64,000 nt of DNA from Symbiodinium natans (lineage: Eukaryota > Sar > Dinophyceae > Suessiales > Symbiodiniaceae): positions 111,001 through 175,000 of the forward strand of contig CAJNDS010001935.1 of assembly GCA_905221605.1 (NCBI GenBank). The letters are read 5' to 3'. The notes under the pieces were generated by a model. That model was not told the DNA's origin, searched no databases, and saw nothing but the letters and a program-made list of their open reading frames with translations. Position 1 is the stretch's first letter, and each line of letters begins with the position of its first letter. The translations under genes and the position numbers were made by a program. Below, in pieces: positions 10,352 to 20,975 of the stretch.

Positions 10352-10445
10352 TGCTTAATAACCCCGAAAAAACCAAAAAACCATCCTCCTTATTAAGGGG
10401 TGGTATAGGGATTATTACTATTCTTTCTTTTGGGGTTCTTAACTA
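10352..10445. mobile_element. F8 hairpin element
   Basis: GCTTAATAACCCCGAAAAAACC is inverted relative to TTTTGGGGTTCTTAAC. Related copies: 19496-19602 and shorter ones at 23483-23527 and 27918-27970. From 10446 to 11000 there is a (CT)n run near 10650-10668 and no recognised gene. Confidence 0.6.
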
Positions 10446-11323
10446 AATAGTAGAGTAGTAGCTTGCTAACTTTCCTACAAAAGTGCAGGGATGACCAATC
10501 ATCTCCTTTTTTCCCTCTTGCTCTCAAGAGACCGTCTCCAGCAAAAAGCCGAGTAAAAGCTCTTCCGGGAATCACAAAGGATTGGATGTTTCCTGGAACC
10601 CTTCTCTAATTGGCGTTGAAAAAGAAAGCGAGAGCAAAATTCGCACTCTTCTCTCTCTCTCTCTCTCCCAACGCTGGCAGACCGTGCGAAAAATAAACTT
10701 CGGGGTCAACGGTCGGTTGCTGTAGCTAGTTTACTGCCACCCCGAAAACATCTCTAAACCTTAAACACTCCAAGGCTTCCACTACTTGTACGGCAAGGGC
10801 TTGTGCTCCGTGGCATCTGTGCTGATATCTTGACCACACTTACGTGCATGTAGGAGTGCTCTCAAGAGCTTGGAAATCCACCCGAATTTAATTTAACACC
10901 TTTTTTGCAACTGTTCCCCCTATTTAAACCCTTTTTGCAACAGGCCCCAATTAAACCCTACACCCTAAACCCTTGCGGGGCTTGGGACAACTTGGTGATA
11001 CTTGGTGTGCCTCTATGCTTTTGAAGCTTCTCCGGAGCCTTCTCGACGACCCAAGCCTGACTGGCAGGACTAGAAGTTCAGGGGCCATAGATGTGGAGTT
11101 CGGAGGGTTAGGGTTTAGGGTTTAGTGTTTACTGTTTAGGGTTTAGGGTGGTCATAAAAGCTTTCCTACAACGAACCTGCCCTGTCAAGCTTCGAACAAT
11201 GGGGGCACTGGCCCAAAACCTCACGCAACACCTCGCAGCTGACCTTCGTACCCGAAAAAAACCGAACTTCCTCAAAAACCCCTTCCGAACCCGAACTTCG
11301 GTATCTTGCTCCCTAATTGACCG

Positions 11324-11520
11324 ACCCTAAACCCTAAACCCTAGACCCTAAACCCTCCCGGCCTAAACCCCCAACAGCCCCGGAAGCATCCCCCCCCCCC
11401 CCAAGTCTCTTGACCAACCCAGGCGGCCTCTTGTTCAGGTCCAATATGAGAAGGTGGCCGAGATTCTGAGCCAGGGTTCAGGGTTCAGGGTTCAGGGTTT
11501 AGGGTTTAGGGGTTAAGGTT
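11324..11520. repeat. inward-facing telomere-type pair around a 101-bp island
   Basis: CCCTAAA tract 11324-11370 and TTCAGGG/TTTAGGG tract 11472-11520. The island reads VQYEKVAEILSQ on plus and ends at the right-hand tract. The minus strand is open too (NLGHLLILDLNKRPP). Confidence 0.75.
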
Positions 11521-11747
11521 TCGACTCTCACACTCGCACAAGGCCGGCAAGGCATCCAACGTTAAAGGCTTTAGGGTCTAGGGTTTATATAGGTCTCAGG
11601 GGATTTAAAACAAACTGGGGAGTCCGGGCTTGCGAGATTTCGGGTTTCAGCCCTGGGTTTATGGCTCACTGCACAAGCCGCAACAACTTTCCAGGAGAAG
11701 CAACCCCAAGGTGCCGACTCAACTGTGCACAACGCTTGTGGCTTCAG

Positions 11748-13178
11748 AGCACAGTGTCCTGGCATGACTCCTACGAGAGCCGCCGAGGTGAATGCATTTT
11801 GGGGTTTAGGGTTTGTTTAAGGTTTCGGTTAAAATTCAAGGGCGAGATAAACAGATAAGTATAGATAAGTGCTACACATCGAAACACGGACACAGTCAGC
11901 AAAGGGCTCTCATGCCACGTTCCGAATATTTACCCCCCCTACCTCCGAATATTAAATACTCCCCACTACACTCACACTATAGTGTATGGAGGTATTACTC
12001 ACCCTCTAGCGTATAAGGGGGTTTAGGGTTTAGGATTTTGGGTTTGGGGGGGGGGGGGGGGGGGGGGGGAATTTAATATTAAAGGGGCATAGGGAGAACA
12101 TTTTAGTCGCCGAGGTTGTTGACCGAGCGAGGCCCAAGCTGAAAATCCGGACGCCGCCCACGCCTTAAGCCCTAAACCCTAAACCCTGAACCCTAAACCC
12201 TGAACCCTAAACCCTAAACCCTAAACCCTAAACCCTAAACCCTGAACCCTGAACCCTTAACCCATGCAACTCTCAGGGTGTGCTATTCGGACGTGCCGGC
12301 TGCGCCCGACAAGGCCCCCAAGATGTGCAAAGTGGGGTCTCAAAGCTTCCTAAACCCTGAACCCTAGCCCCTAAATCCTAAACCCTAAACCCTAAACCCT
12401 AAACCCGTAAGCCACGCCTCACAGTCGGGATCCACACCGACGCAGACCTGCATGCTCTTCACCCGCTTCCCAAAGAGCCACAATATATCCCTTAGTTCAG
12501 GAATATACCTTAGATCATACTAAGGATCTCTATACAACTTAAGGAATATTCCGTAATTAAGGGGAGTTGGGCTCTCTAGGTTCGGATTTCTGCACCCCGT
12601 GGGTTGGAGTCAACAGTGCGTGACGGACCGTCGAGAGGCAAAGCAGCGCAAACAGTTTGGGATGTTCCCCCTTAAACTAGCAGTCCGCAATCGGGATTTC
12701 TAGTAGGGGGTACTATAATCCTTACGAAGGACTGTTAATATACGGGGGAACATCCCAACAACCGGTTGAAGAGGACGTAGCTCCATCAGATCGCCACAGG
12801 GCATGCAGAACCCGTCTTGGCGCGCTGCCGAAAGTGACTGTGTAGGAGCGGGCCGAGCCTCTCAACCGACAAGCTGTGAGAAATGGCAACAAATCGCACT
12901 ACTTGGACCAGAGGTTTGAGTACTTATAAGTAGGGTAATAAGTAGGGTTTCTATGGTTATAACCTTACTTGGGGTACTTATAACCCTACTTATAACTACC
13001 CATGAGCCTCCCAGTAGTCTTGCTTGATTCATACGGCACCTCTCTCTCCCCGGAAGAAGAACAATTGAAATCATTAAAACGAAGAGATGCAGTGGCACAA
13101 GACACGCTGCACTTGGTCAGCTTCTTTTATGAGCCTCAACGCCTCGACAGCTCTCTTGCCATCATCTTGGGTGAAAAG
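11748..13178 (+). CDS. multi-exon gene, MBT/Royal-family-like chromatin reader
   Basis: Exons in phase: 11748-11787 (STVSWHDSYESRR), 12107-12149 (VAEVVDRARPKLKIR; GA donor), 12277-12331 (VCYSDVPAAPDKAPKMCK), 12425-12453 (SGSTPTQTCM; GC donor), 12580-12654 (FGFLHPVGWSQQCVTDRREA), 12761-12913 and 13007-13178 (PVVLLDSYGTSLSPEEEQLK). A further exon, 11651-11710, may precede. The order VVDR-x3-KLKIRV-x-YSD ... HPVGW resembles the core of MBT repeats, which bind methyl-lysine; this is family knowledge applied by eye. Introns hold F1, F3 and F4 elements and CCCTAAA tracts. Odd: exon 12761-12913 has an in-frame TAG at 12843-12845, so the gene may be decayed, or an AG acceptor there starts the exon at 12846. 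The upstream frame is ambiguous and the 3' end is not resolved. Confidence 0.5.
12041..12069. repeat. poly-G run of about 22-25 G
   Basis: Uninterrupted G tract directly after a TTTAGGG tract, within the predicted intron 11788-12106. Confidence 0.9.
12164..12407. repeat. CCCTAAA tracts on both sides of a 55-nt exon
   Basis: Tracts 12164-12263 and about 12350-12407, mixed CCCTAAA and CCCTGAA units. Exon 12277-12331 with a CTCTCAG|G acceptor lies between them. Confidence 0.85.
12469..12580. mobile_element. F1 hairpin element (in GC-AG intron)
   Basis: CCCAAAGAGCCACAATAT and GTTGGGCTCTCTAG ends with a GGATC centre; more diverged than other F1 copies. It makes up most of predicted intron 12454-12579, and its right end supplies the TCTCTAG acceptor. 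Confidence 0.75.
12655..12760 (+). mobile_element. F3 hairpin element between AACA repeats
   Basis: Ends GTTTGGGATGTTCCCCC and GGGGGAACATCCCAACA. AACA precedes (12651-12654) and ends it (12757-12760). Removing one AACA plus the element restores an open frame (REAKQRKQPVEEDV), but the boundaries are GT...CA rather than GT...AG. Confidence 0.65.
12914..13006 (+). mobile_element. F4-type hairpin element forming an exact GT-AG intron
   Basis: Begins GTTTGAGTACTTATAAG and ends CTTATAACTACCCATGAG, near-palindromic over its whole 93 bp. Splicing joins NKSHYLDQ to SLPVVLLDSYG in phase with no extra base. Confidence 0.7.
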
Positions 13179-13556
13179 GTGAAACGCCACTTAATCTTCG
13201 TGCTGAGACCCAGTGACAGAACAACACTCAAACCGCCAACTCTAAACTCATACATATCTGCACACAGAGGACACACATAGACCCCTGCTTGCGTACACAC
13301 ATACGAGTACATTGGCATTCACCCCGCATATGCAACCATCCCCAACAAACAATGGCAAATCCTAAAGGGAGCAGTTCCGCATGCAAAGTGCACACCAGAA
13401 AAGAACAAATGCAAATGTACACCTATGTATGTAGCTGACCTGTACACGGTAGGTACCTAGGGAACCTTAGGGAAGCTGAGGGAGCCTCAGGGTAGCGGGG
13501 AGGAGTAGGGAATCTTGGGTTATATAATCCCCTTGAACCCCCCCTCCCTTAAGAAC

Positions 13557-13783
13557 CTTAAACCCTAACCCTAAACGTTAAACCCCTCTTAAGGACACTA
13601 GAAGATAATCAAGCGCAGCTGGAGGTCAGCACGAGACCCTACCGCGCGCCCAGCGGCACCGCATAGGGCGACAACTTCAGGCGGGTCTCCAAAGGCAAGC
13701 AGGACATGACCTGGCAGGGTCTAGGTTTAGGGTTTGGGGTTAGGGTTTAGGGTTTAGGGTTTGGGGTTTGGGGTTTAGGGTTT
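13557..13783. repeat. inward-facing telomere-type pair around a 128-bp island
   Basis: CCCTAAA units 13557-13587 and TTTAGGG/TTTGGGG units 13716-13783. The end of the island, after GCATAG, reads GDNFRRVSKGKQDMTWQ up to the right-hand tract. Confidence 0.7.
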
Positions 13784-13824
13784 ATTCGGCGCTGTCTCTG
13801 AATCTGAGCAACTAGGGTTTACCT

Positions 13825-13916
13825 TTCTTTGCTTTGGTACACTTATCGAGTTCATCCTTGCGCAGGGGCAATGCCAATCTTCTCTGTATCGTTCCAATTT
13901 ATGGGAAGTTCCCCTT
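13825..13916 (-). ncRNA. U6 spliceosomal snRNA (gene or pseudogene)
   Basis: The minus strand contains AATTGGAACGATACAGAGAA followed by GATT, identical over 24 nt to the canonical U6 core including the ACAGAGA box. Then CCCCTGCGCAAGGATGA, the internal stem-loop, is also identical. A 5' hairpin (GGGGAACTTCCC) precedes. U6 pairs with the 5' splice site and U2 and forms the spliceosome active site. Odd: the invariant AGC triad after GATT reads GGC here, and the following bases are ATT instead of ATG. No T-run follows in the next 40 nt, so a typical Pol III stop is missing. It may be a variant or retired copy. Exact ends are approximate. Confidence 0.8.
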
Positions 13917-13924
13917 CGGGGTTT

Positions 13925-16900
13925 AGAGCACAAACGCAAACCCACGGCCGCATTCTGTTAATGAACCCTTAAGCTGGATACGTAACCTCTGAAACTGGCA
14001 TCGCAATTGAATATCTGCTTCTTCTTCATCTTGCGAGCCACAAACATCAGACCCCACATACTCCGAAAACACCTGCTTTATGGCCAAACAGCCAAGCCAC
14101 CACACATGCAAACTCAACCATGGACCGAACCATCAACTTCAGTTTTACTTGACCAGCAAGCCCTGCCTCGAAATACTGCTGTAGCTGAAGCTCTGGCGGC
14201 TGCTTCTTCCTGAAACATCTTCGGAAGCCAAGATTCAAAACCTTGAGAAGCCGAAACGCCCCTTTACAACCATTGGTAGCCCGTGCTTATAAACAACAAG
14301 TGCTTTGAGCCCCCCAAAGCACCTGGAAAACATGGTTCGGAAATCGTGCTATTACTCATCCCAGCGCACGTGAAAAACATGGTTGTGCAGCCCCAGATGC
14401 TTGTTAAAAATTTGCTCTGGCGAGCAAACAAAGGCATGTGGAAAACATGGCTTTGCAACCACCCGAAGTGGCAGGGCCAGGGTCGTAGTCATTGGGGACA
14501 GGGCTCGAGCCGCGAGTCTAGTCCAACATGGCAATTTTGCTGCAACGCTCCTACATCTTGCACTGAGCTAGAATTATTCCAGGGCTGCCGACTTAGACGG
14601 GTATATGTCTCAGAATGACATGCTACAGTAGCTTCATCTGGGAGAACGTCAGTTGGGGCATCCATGTCGAATCTACGTCTTTCGGGGGGCATTCAACACT
14701 ACCATCCTGAATGCCTTTCCCCATTGGCACACCGAAGCCCCATTCTCAACAAAACTAATTGGGGGAAGTGTCGGCCACTCTGTCTGGCCAACAAAATCAA
14801 CCGACTTAAATTATAGAAGCAACTGGGAGAAGCTCGTTGGGTGGTCACAAGCGTGCAACAGCAAACAAGGCCTCCTAGGAGAAAGACTGCGATGGCAGTG
14901 AGGCCAGCACTAGCAAACAGAACACCACCAGGGACAACACAATGAGTGTGTGGTTAGGCCGAAAGTCGACGGAACGAGAGGCTCAACGAGTGAAAAAACA
15001 CAATGGCGTGCTCACCAGTGTCGACTAGAAGCCAGTGGTCGCTCGAAAAAACACCTAGTTCTTGAAGGGAGGCAGTGGAGATGCACCTGTGCGGTGGCAT
15101 CAGCACGAAATCTTGCATCCGATCCCAGTGTCGTGTTGGGGCTCAGATGCTGAGGACTTGCCAAATATTCTGCGCCTTCAGATTTGCCTGACCCAGGGTC
15201 AAGGTCTTGCGTTATTTCTGCATCCGCAGTTGCCACCACGGCCGCCAACCGGAAGCTGCCACGTTAACCGTTCGCAGGATAGACAGGAGCGCGAACCTCC
15301 CTTCCCAACATCTTGGTCGCCCAGCAGCCATATTACAATAAGGGCAGTCTTCGTGCATCAGCACACGCAAAGACCACCTAAACTTCAAGAAGTCCCCGGA
15401 AGCAGGGCCCTAGCCGCCATTCGACGTGCTTCGGGTCCAGCAACGGAGAACAATCACTTAAGGCTCATCTTGAGATCTGAAAGAACTTTGCAAAACAAAA
15501 ACCTCGGGGGTAGGCCCACAGATTGAATATATCGCCTGCATGACTTCTGCACATATGCCTCGAGCTTGCATTAGCTGGCTCCGCAATCACGCCCGCCTTT
15601 CTACAGACTTTTATACAGAGGTCATATTCGACGATGTCCGCAAGGTCGAAACCGGCCCCTGTAACCTCCAACGCTGCGGGCAAGCGTCTGTGCCACGCTG
15701 TTGGTGGCCGGCAGCGGGTTCGACACGCTTGCCAGCCATGAGGCCTACCATGCTCTGGTTGTTAGGCCAGGGGACTAGGATTGGGGATGATGGCTTCCGC
15801 TCAGTAGGAAGTCAGTGTCTAGAGGAGGAGGCCGGCGATGACCAACACAATCTTGGGGTAGTTGCAAGGGCCCTGAGTCTGGACCCTTAAGTTGGGAGCC
15901 CCTCCTATACCCCTAAGGTGACCCCTAGAAAACCCCAAGGGCCCACAATTCAGGACTCTCTATGAAAGGCAAGAGACCATGCTAGTCTACGCGGATCTAC
16001 ACGTCGACTCAAAAATTGCGCAAACAACCCTATCATGAAACTTTGAAGACAATGCCGGGCAAGGTTGTGAAAGGGGTTTGATGGCAATCTGGGCTCCGAC
16101 CACACACACACCCCAGCCCTAAATCCTAAACCCTAAACAGCCTCCAGAACCGGCAGGCCCCCGCCCCTAGTACCAGACATGTCTCTCTTCCGGGATAGAC
16201 GTGGGACCCACAAGCAAGACGAAGAAGCCGAAGCAGCCGAAACCCCGAGCTTCCCTTAATCCGGAGCTCCCATGCCTCTGCAGATGCCAACGCTGCATCG
16301 GCTGGCACACCTGCTCACATAATATAAAAGACTTTGTGTTTAAGCACGGCTCGTCAGCACAAGACCAGTCAACAGCAGAAAGCGCAACAAGCACGGGAAA
16401 TTGGCAGGAAACCCGGCAGAGACCCCTCCTGCGGCCTGTGCATACTTTCGACCCAATTTGATTACTTGATTACTAACGGGCGGAGTTCCCTTTTTGCTTG
16501 ACACTGAAGTCTTCGATCCTGCACCTCAGATTCTTGAAAGGGACCATGGGCGCGTTAAGTGTCCCTAGCCCCATTACAGCACAGAAACGCCGGAGATAAA
16601 GCTTCTGAAGTCCGAACCTGGATGGCCAAAGCCTATGCACCCGACCTAACACTAAGTCCTGTTCTCCGAGACTTGGAACAAAAACTTCGGCGTCAGTTCG
16701 CATGCACGTGTCCCAGCAACTCCTTGAAGACTTCACCCCGTCACGCCCTTAAGACCGGCTCAAGATTTCACTCCCGAGCCCTAAAAAAAGAAGCGCCTCT
16801 GCGGGCGCCGAAGGTGCTGAAGGTGCTCTGCAAGCCGGGAAGGCTCCCAGCAAGAGACCTGAGCCCCAGTGCCAGACGTGTCTGCGCTGCAGTGCCTCAC

Positions 16901-17330
16901 GACTCAGCTGCTTCAGACCTCAGTAAATTTCCGCAAAGGTGTCCAGGGCTAGGGTGCTCAGATCACTGGCGAAGGTGGTTTTGCCAGTTTGTGCGAATGT
17001 TCTTCTGTTGTTTTCGTTCGAAGGTGCTTCCGCAGGAAACCCGGGCTGACAAATCTAAACACATGAGCAATCGCTGCAGTAAAGCTAGCTGACAGCGCCG
17101 AGACACTCCTCCAAAACATCAATGCTTGCTCCTCCAACCTGTGCCACAGAATTTCCCGCGTGTCACAGAACTCGTGTGGGAGGGTCGTGAGCGATTTCAA
17201 TCAGATCGAACTCCCGGCAAAATTAACATGCCTTCAACCCCAGCAACATAAGGACATGTATTGCATCCCCCCAACGCACCGAGCAAAATCATGTTCAGCA
17301 GTTTAAGCCTTGGCACACCTCTTGCATTGC
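13925..17330. other. region without a recognised gene
   Basis: Short open frames occur on both strands but none carries a motif I recognise. The best coding-like stretch is on minus at 15540-15683 (GAGFDLADIVEYDLCIKVCR), possibly an exon. Others such as 16559-17092 (+) have biased composition only. A CCCTAAA remnant lies at 16118-16140. Confidence 0.4.
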
Positions 17331-17332
17331 AT

Positions 17333-17575
17333 CATCGTCATCGTCATCATCATCATCATCATTGAAAACCATCATCATCATTATCATCTTCAGCAGCATG
17401 ATTATGAGCAGCACCATCAACAGCAGCATCAAAAAGAGCTTCAGCAACAGCACCATCAACAAGAACTTCAGCAGCAGCAGCAGCAGCATCATCATCATCA
17501 GCATCAGCGTCACCGCCACCATCATCACTGCCACTGTCACGATCGCAATCACGACGAGCAAGTCGTCTAGTGATG
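17333..17575. repeat. trinucleotide-rich low-complexity tract (CAT/CAG)
   Basis: ATC/CAT runs pass into mixed CAG/CAA/CAT triplets; all frames translate to homopolymer-like His, Gln, Ser or Ile runs. It lies about 200 bp downstream of the stop codon of the minus-strand gene ending at 17788. Confidence 0.85.
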
Positions 17576-17787
17576 GCAGCGTGGTAGCGTACAGACGTAG
17601 CAGCAAAGCGAATCATGGAAACTGGCCTCTCGCAGCAGGTCTAATAGCTGATGCCATGGGTTCAGGAATGCGGGGTCATTCTAGGCATATCCTGTTGGAA
17701 GTTAGGTGTGGTGGCCGACTTCTCATTTTCTGTGGATCCGCATCGTCTTCCTTTGGAAGCGAAGTTCATCATGCCAGTGAGAAGTAC

Positions 17788-18279
17788 TCAGCAACAGACC
17801 ATGCTGATGAGGACGACCACCACCGCAGTCCAGATACGGCAACCGGGCGATTGCCCCGAGTTTAAGCCTGGGCTGTAACTGTTGCAGACAGGCTTAAAAT
17901 ATTTCCCATCGTAGTAGGTTCCTTTCCACCAGATTCGAGCACAGGGAAAAGCATAGTCGGCACAGGCGAAACAGCCACCCACTGCATACTCTTCAATCGG
18001 ACTGGATTCATTGGTGTCGGAGGAATCGCAAGCAAAGCGGCCAACCTTAGAGCCCGTCACGGAGCACGCGAAGTATGAAGCCTGTCCTGAACAAGAACGG
18101 TCACCCAGCACATGTTGTGCGATCTTCGTTGCAGAGTTGCCACCAGTGAGCTCGCCACTGCAGGCATAGCGCTCCGTCGTAACTGTCATCGACGTGTAGC
18201 TGGAGCCGGCGTAGTCTGACGACACAGCTGAAGCCATGCGGCAAGCTGCAATGGTCAGAAGAAGATGCAGCAACTCCAT
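17788..18279 (-). CDS. small secreted or surface-anchored Cys-rich protein
   Basis: 163 aa, one uninterrupted frame from an ATG at 18279 (context ACAATGG); alternative upstream starts are not ATG. Residues 1-18 (MELLHLLLTIAACRMASA) form a signal peptide. The body has about a dozen Cys, many paired by spacing (CFACADYAFPC, CSGQASYFAC), and one NES glycosylation site. The C-terminus is a short hydrophobic stretch (WTAVVVVLISMVCC), which fits a GPI-anchor signal or a tail anchor. No catalytic motif or named family was recognised. Inference: cell-surface protein of a lineage-specific family. Single-exon structure contrasts with the micro-exon genes elsewhere in the window. Confidence 0.65.
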   Translation of the reverse strand: MELLHLLLTIAACRMASAVSSDYAGSSYTSMTVTTERYACSGELTGGNSATKIAQHVLGDRSCSGQASYFACSVTGSKVGRFACDSSDTNESSPIEEYAVGGCFACADYAFPCARIWWKGTYYDGKYFKPVCNSYSPGLNSGQSPGCRIWTAVVVVLISMVCC

Positions 18280-18299
18280 TGTGGCAGCGATCTCGCAAC

Positions 18300-19490
18300 A
18301 AGGAAGATAGGCACACAATCACCTCTGCCAATTGTTGAGCTTGATGGCTTGCGACGCTACTTTCAAGTTGAAGTCGGATTCCGATAGCTTGATATTAACT
18401 CGAATGATTTTGAGCTCAAGCCTGTGATGTCTCTCTGGTTTGTCCTCTTGAGACTTCAGACATACGAGTAGCAAGGGCAGGCGGCGCAGCGGGAGCAGGT
18501 TTGCCAAGCAATGCTAAGCCTAAGCATAGCCTAAGCACAGGGGGGAGGGCACTCGAAGTCAAGCACGCTCCGAAGCTTTCAACAAAGCGCATAATGACAA
18601 TCCTAAACATCCAAAGAGAGAGTGAGAGAGAGAGAGGAACAACTTGCACAACTTCCCCACCGGCTCCAAGCGGCCAGGCGCATTCCGCCTCAGAGATGGG
18701 AGGCAATCCGTCGCGGCAGGTCGCGGCTTCATCTCTACTTCTTGATGGTTCCCGCTGGATGATCTGACTTTGTTGCTAGCAACTATCAATCACAAACGGC
18801 CTCAAGCCTTCAACCCCCCCTATCACCCTCAACCCCGAATATCGCCACAAGGTGAGACACCTAAATGCTGCACTGCTACAGGGCCCAGCAACAAAGAAGA
18901 CCCCGAATAGATCCCGCATGCCCTGCTGCATGCCCGCACCTCGGTCGTGGGCGACCCTGCTTTTGTGGCGGTGGGGGAGCGGGCGTCGGCCCTCCTCCAC
19001 TTATGCAGGCGAGAAAGGCTTCTGCGAGATGAGAAGGGGAGTTTAAAGTCAGTGTAGGGGCAGTGTAGGGTGCATTCTGCGAGAGCCTGCGAGAGATTGG
19101 TGATTGGCATCCTCCTGTCTAAGCAAAGGTGCCCTGTGACAGGGCAGTGTAGGAATTCAGGGCCTTGGTCTCTTGGGACACAAACTTGGAAAGAGGCCTT
19201 ATGGAGATAGAGGGTCAGCTTTTGACCTTGCGCTTAGGGCTAAAAGTCTGACTTTTTTAGTGGCCAGCTTTGAAGCAGCAGGTCACATGCTAGTTCCGAC
19301 TGCTGAACACCCCAAGAGATTGGCCCCAAACCAACAAGGGAATTGAAGCTCCTTAGACCGTGTGGGAGACTCTGGTACGAAGTACTCAGAACCAGAATAA
19401 GAGTCAGATCTGATTTCCCCAGCGCTGCCTTTCTGCTGCATACAGCGCTCCACATCTTGCTCTACCTGTTGGCAAGGCTTCAAGACTACT
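18300..19490. other. region without a recognised gene
   Basis: Only short overlapping frames on both strands. There is an (AG)n run near 18617-18637. No hairpin element or telomere-type tract was seen. Confidence 0.4.
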
Positions 19491-19495
19491 TTATG

Positions 19496-19602
19496 CTTAA
19501 GAACCCGAAACCCCAAAAAACAAAATAGTAACAATCCCTATATTTCCCTTATAAGGAAGAGAATTTATGTTTTTTTTTTTTTGGGGGGGGGGTTCTTAAG
19601 CA
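19496..19602. mobile_element. F8 hairpin element with long T and G runs
   Basis: CTTAAGAACCCGAAACCCC at the left is inverted relative to GGGGGGGGTTCTTAAG at the right, with CCCTTATAAGG at the centre. The stretch 19740-19830 following is AT/TA microsatellite. Confidence 0.7.
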
Positions 19603-20149
19603 ATTCATAGAAGATTCACCTAAGAGGGTCCTCAGCTGCCCTGGGCATGCGGTTATTGAGCATCTGAGGACTTTGTACAGACTAGGGGACGTGAAGCATG
19701 CCGACGTGCGAGTCGCAAGTCGAAGCTTCCTTGCACACAAACAAGTACAAATATAAATACAAATATAGACATAAACATAAACATAAACTTGAATATATAT
19801 ATATATATATATACATGTATATACATATATATGACATATCTAATAACCTACATTTATTAAATTTATGTTTATACATATGCGGACGAAGAGCATGCAGAGC
19901 AGGTTGCTTGCAAAATCTGGGAACAAGGGGCTAGAAGCGGCTAGAAGCACATGGGGCACCATCGGTTTCTGCTCAAGCCAGCCGCCTTACGGGTTTAGGG
20001 TTTAGGGTTTTATGGACCCTCAACCTCAGCCATGCCTTCTGTTCCTGGCATCGCTGTAGAGTGTCTGGTGGCAGATCGCCAGGTGTACCTGCGTGTTTGA
20101 GGCTTCAAACAAAAAGATGGCGTTGGGGGGGGGGGGGGTCCTCTTGTGA

Positions 20150-20640
20150 TCCTCGCTGCTCCCTCTCACTCCAAACTGGCACCCAGTAGATCTGCTTCAT
20201 GGAACAATCGTTGACCCTTCAGCATCGGAAAGGCCCCCGAATCTGAGGCCGACATCCTCAAAAACCTCTACCACAAACCAAACGCAAAGAAACAGCTTGG
20301 GTATGCGGATCTGACGAGACACCGTCCCAGTCCGCTGGAGCGTGAAAATGATGGTGGTGGTGTACATGGTGGTGATCCACGAAGACCTTTCTTGCGGAGG
20401 AGCAGCTTTCACCAGCGACCTACCAGCAACCCTACAAAACCCCAAATTTCCCGACCCCGGATCTTTCGGGTCTGCCCATGTGCCGAACTCTCCTGTTCTC
20501 CTACAAATGAGTCACCAGCTGAGGATAACTCCATCCCAGTCCGTGCTTCAGCTCGTGCATACATCGCTAGGATGCCGACGACCCGTCGTGCCTTTTCCTC
20601 AGCAGGTCCACGGTGACCTGCCAGGACCACCAAGGCTCAC
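20150..20640 (-). other. possible minus-strand exons, product unknown
   Basis: Two minus frames look coding by residue composition: about 20470-20630 (VVGILAMYARAEARTGMELS) and about 20200-20310 (LFLCVWFVVEVFEDVGLRFG). No splice-proven link was found between them. Confidence 0.25.
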
Positions 20641-20947
20641 ATGAGTTGGCAATGGGCATACTTGTCCTTGTACGTGACCTTTGCACCCCCTCTCTGCAAA
20701 CAGCGACTTGCCTCATGTGAACGAAAGCATAGGGTCATGCTACGACGGCATTAAGTCGACACTGTGTCTTTAACATGACCTGAAGGCCACACAATTGACA
20801 ACGTCGTAGGTCTCATGCTCTCACAGCACTTCAGAACTCAGTTGATTCACAAGAAGCTAAGCACAGCAAGCTCTGCGCTGAGATGTTCTAGTGGGCAGGC
20901 GATGTCTGGTTGCATGGGTTAATTAAGCTTGAGGTTCCACTAATTTT

Positions 20948-20975
20948 AAAGGGTTTAGGGTTTAGGGTTTAGGGA
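20948..20975. repeat. telomere-type tract (TTTAGGG)4
   Basis: Four near-perfect units. From 20976 to 22170 there are only unassigned short frames. Confidence 0.85.

Noticed and set aside
17295-17606. His/Gln-rich or Asp-rich protein
   Set aside because: Triplet microsatellite that is open in several frames on both strands; no flanking domain.
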